DNA of 19,699 nucleotides from an uncultured Alphaproteobacteria bacterium. GTDB lineage: Bacteria; Pseudomonadota; Alphaproteobacteria; Rhizobiales; Ancalomicrobiaceae. The translations under genes and the position numbers were made by a program. The stretch spans positions 1-19,699 of the forward strand of contig CALBKH010000074.1 in assembly GCA_937892955.1 (NCBI GenBank), read 5' to 3'. Positions 13,051 to 19,699 of this stretch are shown in pieces. Below the pieces are notes generated by a model. That model was not told where the DNA came from. It made no database searches and was given only the letters and a program-made list of their open reading frames with translations. Numbering within the stretch: the stretch's first letter is position 1; each line of letters opens with the position of its first letter.

Positions 13051-13863
13051 TCAGCCCGGCGTCTTCCTGTCTCCGGCCGGCTTCTTGTCGGCCTGCTTGA
13101 GCTGCTTCCAGGTGTCGGGCTGGCTCAGCATGGAACGCAGGTAGGCGACGTTGGCCTTGGCTTCGTCCGGCGGCAGTTCCGCCGCGGCGAGACGGTCGGC
13201 TTCGTCGAAACGCCCCTGCAGCCCCACCACCAGCGCCAGGTTCTGGCGCACCCGGCTGTCGGCGCGCGGTGCGGCGACGGCGCGCTTCAGCGTCGTCTCC
13301 GCCTTGGCCAGCTCGTTGGTGAAGACGTAGGAGAGGCCGAGGTTGTTGAGCACCGTCGGCTCGTTCGGCGCCAGCTTCAGCGCCTCCTGATAGAGCCGCC
13401 GCGCCTCGCCGGCGTTGCCCAGCTGATCCTGGATGGCACCCTCCGCCGAGGTCAGCCGCCAGTCGGGCGTGCGCGGGTCGTTGGCGGCGCGGATCACCTT
13501 CAGCGCCTCGTCGAATTCGCCGTTCTCGGCGAGAGCCTTGCCGTAGGCCGAAGCGATCGTGACGTCGCGCGGGAACTGCAACATCCCGCGCTGCAGCACC
13601 TCCACCGCCTGCGCCCGGCGTTCTTCGGCGCGCAGCGCCTGGGCGAAGCCGAGGACGGTGTCGCGGTCGTTCGGCGACGCCTGATAGCGGCGCGTCCATT
13701 CGGCCATCGCCGACTGGCGATCGCCGGGGATTGATCCGGTCACCGCCGGACCGTCGGTGCGCGCGTTCGGCCGGGCGCAGCCGCCGAGGGCGCCGGACAC
13801 CACGACCACCGCGGCGACGATCAGGGGCAGGGCGGAACGAGCGCGGCCCGAGGGACGGTTCAT
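13051..13863 (-). CDS. tadD: TadD-like TPR lipoprotein of the Tad system
   Basis: A 270-aa lipoprotein likely to act at the outer membrane as a pilotin or assembly factor for the Tad secretin. The signal peptide (LPLIVAAVVVVSGALGGC) has its lipobox Cys at position 29, followed by VTGSIPGDRQ, close to the VTGSVPTDGF found after the lipid Cys of CpaD. Residues of about 50-235 are tetratricopeptide repeats, best seen in AEVL-type segments such as AYGKALAENGEFDEALKVI and LNNLGLSYVFTNELAKAETT. The C-terminus is Lys-rich. GGAG lies before the ATG at 13863. Unlike in many loci it is not in the tadBC transcript but on the opposite strand. A TTAACCC/GGGTTAA dyad lies 67-87 bases upstream. Confidence 0.85.
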   Translation of the reverse strand: MNRPSGRARSALPLIVAAVVVVSGALGGCARPNARTDGPAVTGSIPGDRQSAMAEWTRRYQASPNDRDTVLGFAQALRAEERRAQAVEVLQRGMLQFPRDVTIASAYGKALAENGEFDEALKVIRAANDPRTPDWRLTSAEGAIQDQLGNAGEARRLYQEALKLAPNEPTVLNNLGLSYVFTNELAKAETTLKRAVAAPRADSRVRQNLALVVGLQGRFDEADRLAAAELPPDEAKANVAYLRSMLSQPDTWKQLKQADKKPAGDRKTPG

Positions 13864-13929
13864 GGGACACTCCGGGGCGGACCGACGGTGCCGATACGGG
13901 CGTCGGTCGACCCCGTCAGTTATCCTTCG

Positions 13930-13950
13930 TTAACCCTAACGAGGGGTTAA
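13930..13950. promoter_or_regulatory. Inverted repeat TTAACCC-N7-GGGTTAA upstream of tadD, overlapping a CtrA-like half site
   Basis: Perfect 7-bp arms (13930-13936 and 13944-13950) flank 7 bases. Read on the minus strand it contains TTAA-CCCCTCG-TTAGG, a CtrA-type match with two mismatches in the second half. It lies 67-87 bases before the tadD start and 205 bases before the aminopeptidase start, so it could serve either direction. Confidence 0.4.
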
Positions 13951-14040
13951 GACGCCGGGTCGGGCGGCTCACCGGCACCGCGCCGCCGCGTCTCCGCCCC
14001 CGCGATCGGGCTGGACCGCGCCGCCCGGCGCGCTATGGTC

Positions 14041-14090
14041 CGGTCGACACCGGTCGACACCGGTCGACACCGGTCGACACCGGTCGACAC
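14041..14090. repeat. Five perfect tandem copies of a 10-bp unit (CGGTCGACAC)
   Basis: The unit CGGTCGACAC is repeated five times without error, with a decayed sixth copy CGGGCGACGC at 14091-14100. Each unit contains the palindrome GTCGAC, giving five evenly spaced sites, about one per helical turn. The tract ends 64 bases before the preferred aminopeptidase start. If translated from an upstream in-frame ATG (14035) it would encode a 10-residue repeat STPVDTGRHR. Confidence 0.95.
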
Positions 14091-14154
14091 CGGGCGACGC
14101 CGCACCGCGTCGTCCCGAAGACCCGCCGTCCCACGCCTCCTCCGGAGATCACCC

Positions 14155-15546
14155 TTGGCCCTGCCGTTGCTCGCCGCCGATCACGTCGGCCCCACCCTGC
14201 CGATCCACCTCGTCACCCCCGAGACGCTCGCCCATCGCCTCGAGGCGATGGGCGACGCCGTCGCGGCCTTCGCCCGCGCCTCCGGGTATCGGGCCGAGGC
14301 GGGGGCGTTCCTGGTGGTGCCGGCGGCGGGGGGAGGGCTCGCCGGAGCGCTCTTCGGCCTCGGCGGCGAAAAGGACGCCGCCCGCACGCCGTTCCTGCCG
14401 GGCAAGGCGGCGAGCCTGTTGCCCGCCGGCGATTGGCGCTTCGACGGCCCCCTCGCCGACGAGACCCTCGCCACGCTCGCCTTCGCCCTCGAAAGCTGGC
14501 GCTTCCGCCGCTACAAGAAGGCGCCCGAGCGCGGCGTCCGCCTCGTCGTCGGATCTTCGGTCGATCTCGCCGCGGTCACCCGTGCGGCCGAGGCCGTCTT
14601 CCTCGCTCGCGAACTGGTCGAGACGCCGGCCAACGACCTCGGCCCGGCCGAGCTCGTCGCCGCCGTCCGCGCCGTCTTCGAGGCGGCCGGTGGATCGGTC
14701 GCCGAGACCGTCGGCGACGACCTTCTCGCCGCGAATTTCCCGCTCGTCCATGCCGTCGGCAAGGGATCGGACCGGCCGCCGCGCCTCGTCGACGCGTCCT
14801 GGGGCGATCCCGCCCATCCCAAGGTGACGCTGGTCGGCAAGGGCGTCGTCTTCGACACCGGTGGCCTCGACATCAAGCCCGACAGCGCCATGCTCTTGAT
14901 GAAGAAGGACATGGGCGGCGCCGCCAACGCGCTGGCGCTCGCCCGCATGATCGTCGAAGCCGGGTTGCCGGTGCGCCTGCGGCTGATCGTGCCGGCGGTC
15001 GAGAACGCGGTCTCCGGTCGCGCCTTCCGTCCCGGCGACGTGGTACCGTCGCGCCGCGGCACGACGGTGGAGATCGGCAACACCGACGCCGAGGGCCGTC
15101 TGGTGCTCGCCGATGCCCTGGCGGCGGCCGACGAGGAGGCACCCGAACTCCTGATCGACCTCGCCACCCTGACCGGGGCGGCGCGCGTCGCTCTCGGCCC
15201 CGACCTGCCGCCGTTCTACACCGCCGACGAGGCGCTCGCCGGCGAGATCGCCGTGGCGTCGGCCCGCGTCTTCGATCCGCTCTGGCGCATGCCGCTGTGG
15301 CCGGCCTACCGCTCGATGCTCGACAGCCGCGTCGCCGACATGAACAACGTCGCCTCCGGCGGCTTCGCCGGCTCGATCCTGGCGGCGCTGTTCCTCGAGA
15401 AATTCGTCGAGAAGGCGGCGAGCTGGGTCCACGTCGACATCTTCGCCTGGACGCCGAAAGCCTCGCCCGGTCGGCCCGAAGGCGCCGAAGCCCAGGCGAT
15501 CCGCGCCCTCTTCGAAGTGATCGCGGCGCGCTGGCCGAGACCGTGA
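14155..15546 (+). CDS. Leucyl aminopeptidase family protein (M17)
   Basis: A cytoplasmic two-metal aminopeptidase that removes N-terminal residues from peptides. The 463-aa product (from TTG 14155) has a variable N-terminal domain and the M17 catalytic domain from about 160. Compared with E. coli PepA the metal ligands are present: Lys229 and Asp234 in GKGVVFDTGG, Asp252 in KKDMGG, Asp311 and Glu313 in NTDAEGRL. The catalytic Lys241 and Arg315 are also present. TTG 14155 is chosen because GGAG (14144-14147) lies 7 bases before it and family proteins of this short type begin near here. The frame is open back to ATG 14035, but that start has no ribosome site and would translate the 10-bp repeats into an Arg-rich tail. 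No partner gene; it stands alone between tadD and the SorC regulator. Confidence 0.92.
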   Translation: MALPLLAADHVGPTLPIHLVTPETLAHRLEAMGDAVAAFARASGYRAEAGAFLVVPAAGGGLAGALFGLGGEKDAARTPFLPGKAASLLPAGDWRFDGPLADETLATLAFALESWRFRRYKKAPERGVRLVVGSSVDLAAVTRAAEAVFLARELVETPANDLGPAELVAAVRAVFEAAGGSVAETVGDDLLAANFPLVHAVGKGSDRPPRLVDASWGDPAHPKVTLVGKGVVFDTGGLDIKPDSAMLLMKKDMGGAANALALARMIVEAGLPVRLRLIVPAVENAVSGRAFRPGDVVPSRRGTTVEIGNTDAEGRLVLADALAAADEEAPELLIDLATLTGAARVALGPDLPPFYTADEALAGEIAVASARVFDPLWRMPLWPAYRSMLDSRVADMNNVASGGFAGSILAALFLEKFVEKAASWVHVDIFAWTPKASPGRPEGAEAQAIRALFEVIAARWPRP

Positions 15547-15569
15547 GGGTGAAGGAGAGGAGGGCGGAC

Positions 15570-15598
15570 GCGGGTCACCCGCCATCGGGCGGACCCGC
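15570..15598. terminator. Hairpin between convergent aminopeptidase and SorC-type regulator genes
   Basis: GCGGGTC (15570-15576) pairs with GACCCGC (15592-15598), and inside it CCCG pairs with CGGG around a CCAT loop, with small bulges. It sits in the 105-bp gap between two convergent stops, the usual place for a shared terminator, but no T-run follows on either strand. Confidence 0.45.
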
Positions 15599-15651
15599 GC
15601 GCCGGATCCCTCGGGTGGACCGATGATCGCGGTCGCGTCGGGACGGTCGCC

Positions 15652-16599
15652 TCAGCGCAGGCGCAGCAGCGCGTCCGCGGTGTCGCTGTCGAGGCCGACG
15701 GCATTGATCCAACCGCCGATGATGGCGGCGCGGATCGCCTGTGCCTTCTCCGCGTGCAGCGCGACGCCGAGCCGGGTCGGGATCGACTTCAACACGGTCG
15801 GCGACACCGACAACGTGCAGTCGTCGAACTCCGTCGGGATGACCTTGCCGTCCGCCCCGTAGAACCAGCCGCAGATGGTGCCGACCGCGCCCGAGGCGGC
15901 GATCTTGCCGATCCGGTCGGTCGGGATGACGCCGTGGCGGAAGACGGTGGCGAGCGGGCTGATCTCGCCGATGCCGACCAGCGCGATCGAGGCGCGCTTC
16001 ATCAACTCGAACACCGTCGAGACCGTCGAGGTCTGCAGGAGGTGGGCGGCGGCTTCGGCGCTGTCGACGATCGCCGGCACCGGCAGCTGCCAGGCGCGCG
16101 CGCCGAGCCCGGCGGCGATGGTGCGGCACACTTCCGAGGAATGCGACGGGATCTGCGGCGCGCCGACGCCGCCGATCAGCGACACCACGTCGATGTCGGA
16201 GGATTTCGCCCGCCGGACCGCCGCCGCGACCGACGCCACCGTGTCGCCGTCGGAGACGCCGATCACCGTTCCGCCGTTCGTCCGTTCCTCGACGACCCGG
16301 GCGACCGCGCGTCCGAGCACGTCGCCGACCGCCGCACCACCGGCGCGCGGCTGTACGACGACGGCGAAGTCGAGCCCGTAGGCATGGGTCAGGCGACGTT
16401 CGAGGGCGAAGTCGCGCAGGCCCGTCGGCGAGATCTGGATCTCGACGAAACCGAGATCCATCGCTGCCTTGAGCGCCCGGCTGACCGTCGATTCGGAGAT
16501 GTCGAGCGCCCGCGCGATCTCGTTCTGCGGCATCCGCTGGTCGTAACGCATCTGCGCGATGCGCAGAATGGTCTCGTCGTCTCGTCGATGCCGCGCCAT
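15652..16599 (-). CDS. SorC/DeoR-type sugar-binding transcriptional regulator
   Basis: A 315-aa regulator. Residues of about 5-55 form a winged HTH with recognition region NEIARALDISESTVSRALKAA. Residues of about 60-310 form the SorC-type effector domain, related to sugar-phosphate isomerases, with VIGVSDGDTVASVAAAV, DVVSLIGGVGAP and ALVGIGEISPLATVFRHG. Such proteins control sugar or polyol uptake and catabolism and respond to phosphorylated sugars. No sugar transporter or kinase gene is next to it, so the target is not evident; the nearest genes are an aminopeptidase (convergent) and a histidine kinase (same strand, 311 bases upstream). Three dyads within 75 bases of its start suggest self-regulation. 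The start at 16599 gives a normal family N-terminus; the ribosome site is weak (CGGGTC). Confidence 0.88.
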   Translation of the reverse strand: MARHRRDDETILRIAQMRYDQRMPQNEIARALDISESTVSRALKAAMDLGFVEIQISPTGLRDFALERRLTHAYGLDFAVVVQPRAGGAAVGDVLGRAVARVVEERTNGGTVIGVSDGDTVASVAAAVRRAKSSDIDVVSLIGGVGAPQIPSHSSEVCRTIAAGLGARAWQLPVPAIVDSAEAAAHLLQTSTVSTVFELMKRASIALVGIGEISPLATVFRHGVIPTDRIGKIAASGAVGTICGWFYGADGKVIPTEFDDCTLSVSPTVLKSIPTRLGVALHAEKAQAIRAAIIGGWINAVGLDSDTADALLRLR

Positions 16600-16910
16600 G
16601 TGACCCGTTTATCGTTGAACGCAATGAATTTCGTTAACACGACAATGGCGGGTCGTGCCAGTCGATATACTGACGGACCCGCTCGGTCGACGTGGTCGGC
16701 GAGGCGGAAAACGATGAAAAAGCGTTGTCGCCGCCGACGTGGTACGTCGTCGCACCCGCCCCGGATCGGCCGCCGGAGAGCTGCGGCATCGAGCCACATC
16801 GCGCGATGTCGAGGGGAAACGCGCCGTCCGACGCGGTGAAATCGCCCGAACGGGTGTTCCCGAAGTCGCGGCCACCGTGTCGCCGCGTCTCGCGCCGCCG
16901 CGAAGTGTCG
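16600..16910 (-). promoter_or_regulatory. Upstream region of the SorC-type regulator, with three dyads near the start
   Basis: No gene is seen in these 311 bases. Close to the regulator start it holds an imperfect palindrome CGTTTATCGTTGAACG (16606-16621), a perfect dyad CACGAC-N8-GTCGTG (16638-16657) and CAGT-N6-ACTG (16659-16672). Local AT content is higher than in the flanks (AATGAATTTCGTTAAC), which fits a promoter. A minus-strand pair TTAACG and GATAAA with an 18-base spacer is possible but weak. From 16680 to 16910 I see nothing definite. Confidence 0.45.
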
Positions 16911-18413
16911 TCACGCCCGCGAGCTGCGCCGTCGCTCGATGGTCGTCAGGTCGATCACCCGATCGGGGATGGTCACCTCGAAGGTGGCGCCGGGGCCGGC
17001 GTCGACCAACTCGATCGACCCGCCGTGCGCCCGCACCAGTTCGGCACAGATGGCGAGCCCGAGGCCGGTGCCGCCGCGCCGGAAGCCGCCCTGGAACGGC
17101 CGGAACAGATTCTCCCGCGCCTTGGGAGGCACGCCCGGCCCGGTGTCGGCGACCCGGATGGTCACCACCGCACCCTGTCGCCGCCCGGTCACGGTGATGC
17201 GCCGGACCAGCGACGGGTCGGTGTCGGCCTCGAAAGCCTGCGCGGCGTTGCGGGTGAGATTGAGCAGAACGCGGAACAACTGGTCGGGATCGGCGTCGAT
17301 CTCGAGGTTCGCCGCCACTTCGATCTCGTAGCCGATGTCGCCGTCGAGCCGGCAGCCGTCGAGCGTCTCGCGCCGACCGAGCATGTCGCCGACGTCCTCG
17401 ACCAGACGGCGCAGCGCGATCAGCCGCCGCTCCGGCGGCGCTTCGCCGGTCTTGCCGTAGTCGAGCACGGCGCGGGAGTAGCCGATGGCGCGGTCGAGCG
17501 TGGCGACGAGCTTCGGCACGAAGCGCTGCACCGTGCCGTCGGGGATGGCCGAGAGCCGGTCGGTGATCAGCTGTGCGGAGGCGAGCATGTTCCTCAGGTC
17601 GTGATTGATCTTGGAGACCGCCACGCCGAGATCGGCGAGATGCTTCTTCTGGGCGAGCGATCCGGAAAGTTCGGTCTGCAATTCGGCGAGCCGCGTCTCC
17701 GCCGTGCCCATCTCGTCGCCACGGCCCGAGGGTTGGATGATGCGCGACGGGTTCTCCGGATCGGCGGCGAAGTCGGCCATCGCCCGGCTCAGCCGGTCGA
17801 GCGGTTCGAGGAACAGCCGCCTGAGCGCCAGGAAGATCAGCACCGCCGCCACCATCAGCACCGCGGCGGAAGTCGCCAGCAGACGCCCGGCGTAGTTGAG
17901 CGTCGCCTCGCGGATCGGCGTCTCGGACAACACGAGGTCGACGATCGTCCCGTCGGCCCGTGGCGTGCCGATGAGGCGCAGCGTCCGGCCGTCGCCGGCC
18001 GCCAACATGGCGAGGACGTCGGCCACCGGCGAGAACGGCTCGACACCGGCGAGATCGGTGACCGCGTCGACCCGGATCGGCGCTTCGCTCAAGGCGACCA
18101 GCCGGCGCATCTTGCCCGAGCGCACCGCGATCGCCTGCGCGTCGAGCGAGGCGAGCAGTCGGTCCTGCAGAGCGCGCCCGACGTCCGCCGTGTTCTCGAG
18201 CGACAGCGCCACGAGTTCCGCCTGTTTCGTCATCTCCTGCAGTCGAGCGAGCCGGAAATGGGCGATCGACGGCACGAAGACGAGAATTTCCGCAGCGAGA
18301 ACGAAGAGCGCCGTGAGCGCGATCAACTTGGTCGACAGCCGGACGTCGCGCCCGCCCTTCGGCGTGTCGCGATCCGTCGTCGCCCGATCGTTGTCCGCCT
18401 TCGCACCGGACAT
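16911..18413 (-). CDS. Membrane sensor histidine kinase, orphan
   Basis: A 500-aa two-component kinase. Two membrane helices (about 30-50 and 178-200) enclose a periplasmic sensor of about 125 residues with no recognised fold. A short HAMP-like linker follows (EPLDRLSRAMADFAADPENPSR), then a coiled segment and the dimerisation domain with His271 in SKINHDLRNMLASAQ. The ATPase domain has the N box around Asn389 (NLTRNAAQAFE), the G1 box DTGPGVP (423-429), F box residues in ENLFRPF and the G2 box GGTGLGLAI (447-455). The start at 18413 is chosen for the AGG-rich site before it and the short cytoplasmic N-terminus; the frame is open further upstream without features. No response regulator is in the window. 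It is divergent from rpmH. Confidence 0.9.
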   Translation of the reverse strand: MSGAKADNDRATTDRDTPKGGRDVRLSTKLIALTALFVLAAEILVFVPSIAHFRLARLQEMTKQAELVALSLENTADVGRALQDRLLASLDAQAIAVRSGKMRRLVALSEAPIRVDAVTDLAGVEPFSPVADVLAMLAAGDGRTLRLIGTPRADGTIVDLVLSETPIREATLNYAGRLLATSAAVLMVAAVLIFLALRRLFLEPLDRLSRAMADFAADPENPSRIIQPSGRGDEMGTAETRLAELQTELSGSLAQKKHLADLGVAVSKINHDLRNMLASAQLITDRLSAIPDGTVQRFVPKLVATLDRAIGYSRAVLDYGKTGEAPPERRLIALRRLVEDVGDMLGRRETLDGCRLDGDIGYEIEVAANLEIDADPDQLFRVLLNLTRNAAQAFEADTDPSLVRRITVTGRRQGAVVTIRVADTGPGVPPKARENLFRPFQGGFRRGGTGLGLAICAELVRAHGGSIELVDAGPGATFEVTIPDRVIDLTTIERRRSSRA

Positions 18414-18581
18414 GGAGACCTCATCCTCGCACGTCTCGCCACGATCCCACTCGGTCCGGCGAAGTACATAGTTTATCACGATCGCGTCGCGCGCGCCCCC
18501 GCTTCGCGTCCGTTCGGTGAATTCCCTTCGCACCGGCGCGAAGACGTGTACGATCCCACGGCGTTTCTGCCCCTCGGCGCG

Positions 18582-18610
18582 TTGACAGGGGCGCCGTCGC
18601 CCCCCTATAA
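18582..18610 (+). promoter_or_regulatory. Near-consensus housekeeping sigma-70 promoter for rpmH
   Basis: TTGACA (18582-18587), a 17-base spacer and CTATAA (18605-18610) match the alphaproteobacterial RpoD consensus very well. It is the strongest promoter seen in the window. The spacer itself contains the perfect inverted repeat GGGGCG-CCGT-CGCCCC (18588-18603). Transcription should begin near 18617, leaving a leader of about 235 bases before rpmH. Confidence 0.8.
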
Positions 18611-18853
18611 GCCCCCTCGACCGGGATCCTCGTCCCTTCGGGCCGCGCGGTGGCGTGCGCCCGCTCGTCCGGGACCGGCGACCGTCTCCGCGCTTCGGCG
18701 TCGGGGCGGGGACCGAACGGGATCGCCTCCGCCACGCGCGGAACCCGCCCATCTTCGTCCGCCTCGCGCGGACGGCGAAACATCGTTCGCCCCGCGCGGA
18801 CGGAACGTAACACGAGACCGAAGGGAGCCGTCCGAACGGGCGGCGATGGACCC
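18611..18853 (+). other. Long GC-rich leader of the rpmH-rnpA transcript
   Basis: About 240 bases between the promoter and the rpmH start. Features are an 11-bp direct repeat CGCGCGGACGG at 18765-18775 and 18793-18803 (28 bases apart) and several short inverted repeats such as CGTCCG (18756-18761) with CGGACG (18769-18774). The rpmH frame is open back to 18650, but the composition is that of random GC-rich frames and no ribosome site is seen, so I treat it as untranslated. Together with 18414-18581, which should hold the kinase promoter on the minus strand, no other gene is visible. Confidence 0.5.
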
Positions 18854-18988
18854 ATGAAGCGCACCTATCAGCCCTCCAAGATCGTGCGCAAGCGCCGCCA
18901 CGGTTTCCGCGCCCGCACCGCCACCGTCGGCGGCCGTCTGGTGCTCGCCCGTCGCCGCGCCCGCGGCCGCAAGCGCCTGTCGGCCTGA
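18854..18988 (+). CDS. rpmH: 50S ribosomal protein L34
   Basis: A 44-aa, highly basic protein that matches bacterial L34 from end to end: MKRTYQPSKIVRKRRHGFRA at the N-terminus, then TVGGRLVLARRRARGRKRLSA. It is a component of the large ribosomal subunit. The length is the family standard, which fixes the start at 18854 although only a weak ribosome site (GGCGATGG) precedes it. It is followed after 86 bases by rnpA, the conserved bacterial order. A near-consensus promoter lies about 240 bases upstream. Confidence 0.98.
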   Translation: MKRTYQPSKIVRKRRHGFRARTATVGGRLVLARRRARGRKRLSA

Positions 18989-19074
18989 GACCGACGCGGT
19001 TTCCGACCCCCGCGCCCCCGGGGCCGGCCCGACGGGCCCGAGGTCGGGGGAAGCGATCCGAGGTCGAGGCCGAG

Positions 19075-19500
19075 ATGAAGCGACTGAAGAAACGCGCCGA
19101 GTTCCTGTCCGTGGCCCGTGGGGCCCGGTCGGCTCGGCGCGCCTTCGTGCTTCAGACCGCCCGTCTTCCCGACGAGACCGCCGAGCCGCGCTGCGGCTTC
19201 ACCGTCTCCAAGAAGGTCGGCAACGCGGTGGTGCGCAACCGGGTGCGCCGCCGTCTCAAGGAGGCGATCCGCCTCGACGCGGCGAGCCTCGGCCGTCCCG
19301 GCTTCGATCACGTGCTGATCGGCCGGCGCGAGGCCCTGTCGCAGCCCTTCTGCGACCTGCGCGCCGATCTCGCCGGCGCCTTCCGGCAGGGGCGCAAGGA
19401 TCGCCGCGGCGGTGACGCCGCCGCCACGCCCGACCGCCCCTCCGCACACCGGCCTACCCACCGCGACGCCCGCGGCGAAACCCCTGGACGGACCCGATGA
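19075..19500 (+). CDS. rnpA: Ribonuclease P protein component
   Basis: The protein subunit of RNase P, which helps the RNA enzyme to mature tRNA 5' ends. The 141-aa product starts MKRLKKRAEFLSVARGARS, with the conserved early Phe, and has the RNR motif in KKVGNAVVRNRVRRRLKEA. Residues up to about 110 form the conserved fold. The last 30 or so residues (RKDRRGGDAAATPDRPSAHR and beyond) are a polar, low-complexity extension not needed for the fold. The start has GAGG-type sequence upstream. The stop overlaps the yidC start (ATGA), suggesting coupled translation; no yidD lies between them. Confidence 0.95.
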   Translation: MKRLKKRAEFLSVARGARSARRAFVLQTARLPDETAEPRCGFTVSKKVGNAVVRNRVRRRLKEAIRLDAASLGRPGFDHVLIGRREALSQPFCDLRADLAGAFRQGRKDRRGGDAAATPDRPSAHRPTHRDARGETPGRTR

Positions 19501-19699
19501 TCGAGAATCGGAACTACATCGTCGCGATCGCTCTCTCGATCGCCGTCCTGATCGGCTGGCAGTTCTTCGTCGCCGGACCGCGGATGGAAGCCGAGCGCCA
19601 GCGCCGCCTCGCCGAGGCCGCCGCGCAGGGCCAGCTGGCGCCCGTGCCGACCCCGGCCGCGCCCGGCCAGACCGCCGCGCCGGCGACCCCGACGCCCGC
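19497..19699 (+). CDS. yidC: Membrane protein insertase YidC, N-terminal part (cut by the window end)
   Basis: The first 67 codons of YidC/Oxa1-type insertase, which inserts and folds inner-membrane proteins with or without SecYEG. The N-terminus MIENRNYIVAIALSIAVLIG, followed by WQFFVAGPRMEAERQRR, is the typical first membrane helix of Gram-negative YidC. After it comes the Ala/Pro-rich linker that leads to the periplasmic P1 domain. The rest lies outside the window. Position directly after rnpA with a 4-base overlap supports the call. Confidence 0.92.
   Translation, partial: MIENRNYIVAIALSIAVLIGWQFFVAGPRMEAERQRRLAEAAAQGQLAPVPTPAAPGQTAAPATPTP

Noticed and set aside
14041..14090. Tandem repeats considered as a CRISPR array
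   Set aside because: The units are 10 bp and directly adjacent with no spacers, and no cas genes are present.
13731..15626. A 631-codon plus-strand frame overlapping the aminopeptidase
   Set aside because: Different frame from the M17 enzyme with all its metal ligands; extremely Arg-rich and without features.
16692..18857. A 721-codon open frame on the plus strand antisense to the histidine kinase
   Set aside because: It covers the kinase gene, whose H, N, G1 and G2 boxes are intact. The shadow protein is Arg/Glu/His-rich without domains.

Overview
The window is one contiguous piece of GC-rich chromosome that looks like an alphaproteobacterium, most likely of the order Hyphomicrobiales (Rhizobiales). 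The reasons are the cpaABCDEF-tadBC gene order, a stand-alone CpaC N-domain gene paired with TadE-type genes, CtrA-like boxes near these genes, and an rpmH-rnpA-yidC order with no yidD between rnpA and yidC. The genus cannot be fixed from the sequence. No rRNA, tRNA, CRISPR array or insertion sequence was seen.

Layout. (1) 139-1152: an exported PhnD-like substrate-binding protein, separated by a 28-bp tandem repeat from a convergent minus-strand cluster. (2) 1220-2999, minus strand: a stand-alone CpaC N-terminal-domain protein followed by two TadE-type pseudopilin-like proteins. (3) 3446-12378, plus strand: the Tad (tight adherence, type IVc/Flp pilus) machine. It starts with a single Flp pilin gene closed by a strong terminator, then the prepilin peptidase CpaA, then a tightly packed run cpaB-cpaC-cpaD-cpaE-cpaF-tadB-tadC. 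(4) 12582-12944: a small carboxymuconolactone-decarboxylase/AhpD-like gene. It converges on (5) 13051-13863, minus strand: a TadD-like TPR lipoprotein. (6) 14155-15546: an M17 leucyl aminopeptidase preceded by five 10-bp tandem repeats. (7) 15652-16599 and 16911-18413, minus strand: a SorC-type sugar-responsive regulator and an orphan membrane sensor histidine kinase. (8) 18854 to the end: rpmH, rnpA and the first part of yidC, behind a near-consensus housekeeping promoter.

How the genes work together. CpaA would cleave the Flp prepilin (mature form 40 residues). CpaF is the secretion ATPase, TadB and TadC are the inner-membrane platform, and CpaE/TadZ is the ParA-like localisation factor. 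CpaC is the outer-membrane secretin, with CpaB as a periplasmic partner and CpaD and TadD as lipoproteins that help its assembly. The TadE-type proteins are likely minor pseudopilins. The large vWA-domain TadG found in many Tad systems is not in the window. CtrA-like boxes near the pilus genes suggest cell-cycle control, as known for Caulobacter pilus genes, but this is inference.

Nothing here clearly represents an undescribed system. The most unusual material is small: the two tandem-repeat tracts, the AGAACC/GGTTCT palindromes of the pilus locus, the dyads upstream of the SorC regulator, and the long leader of rpmH.
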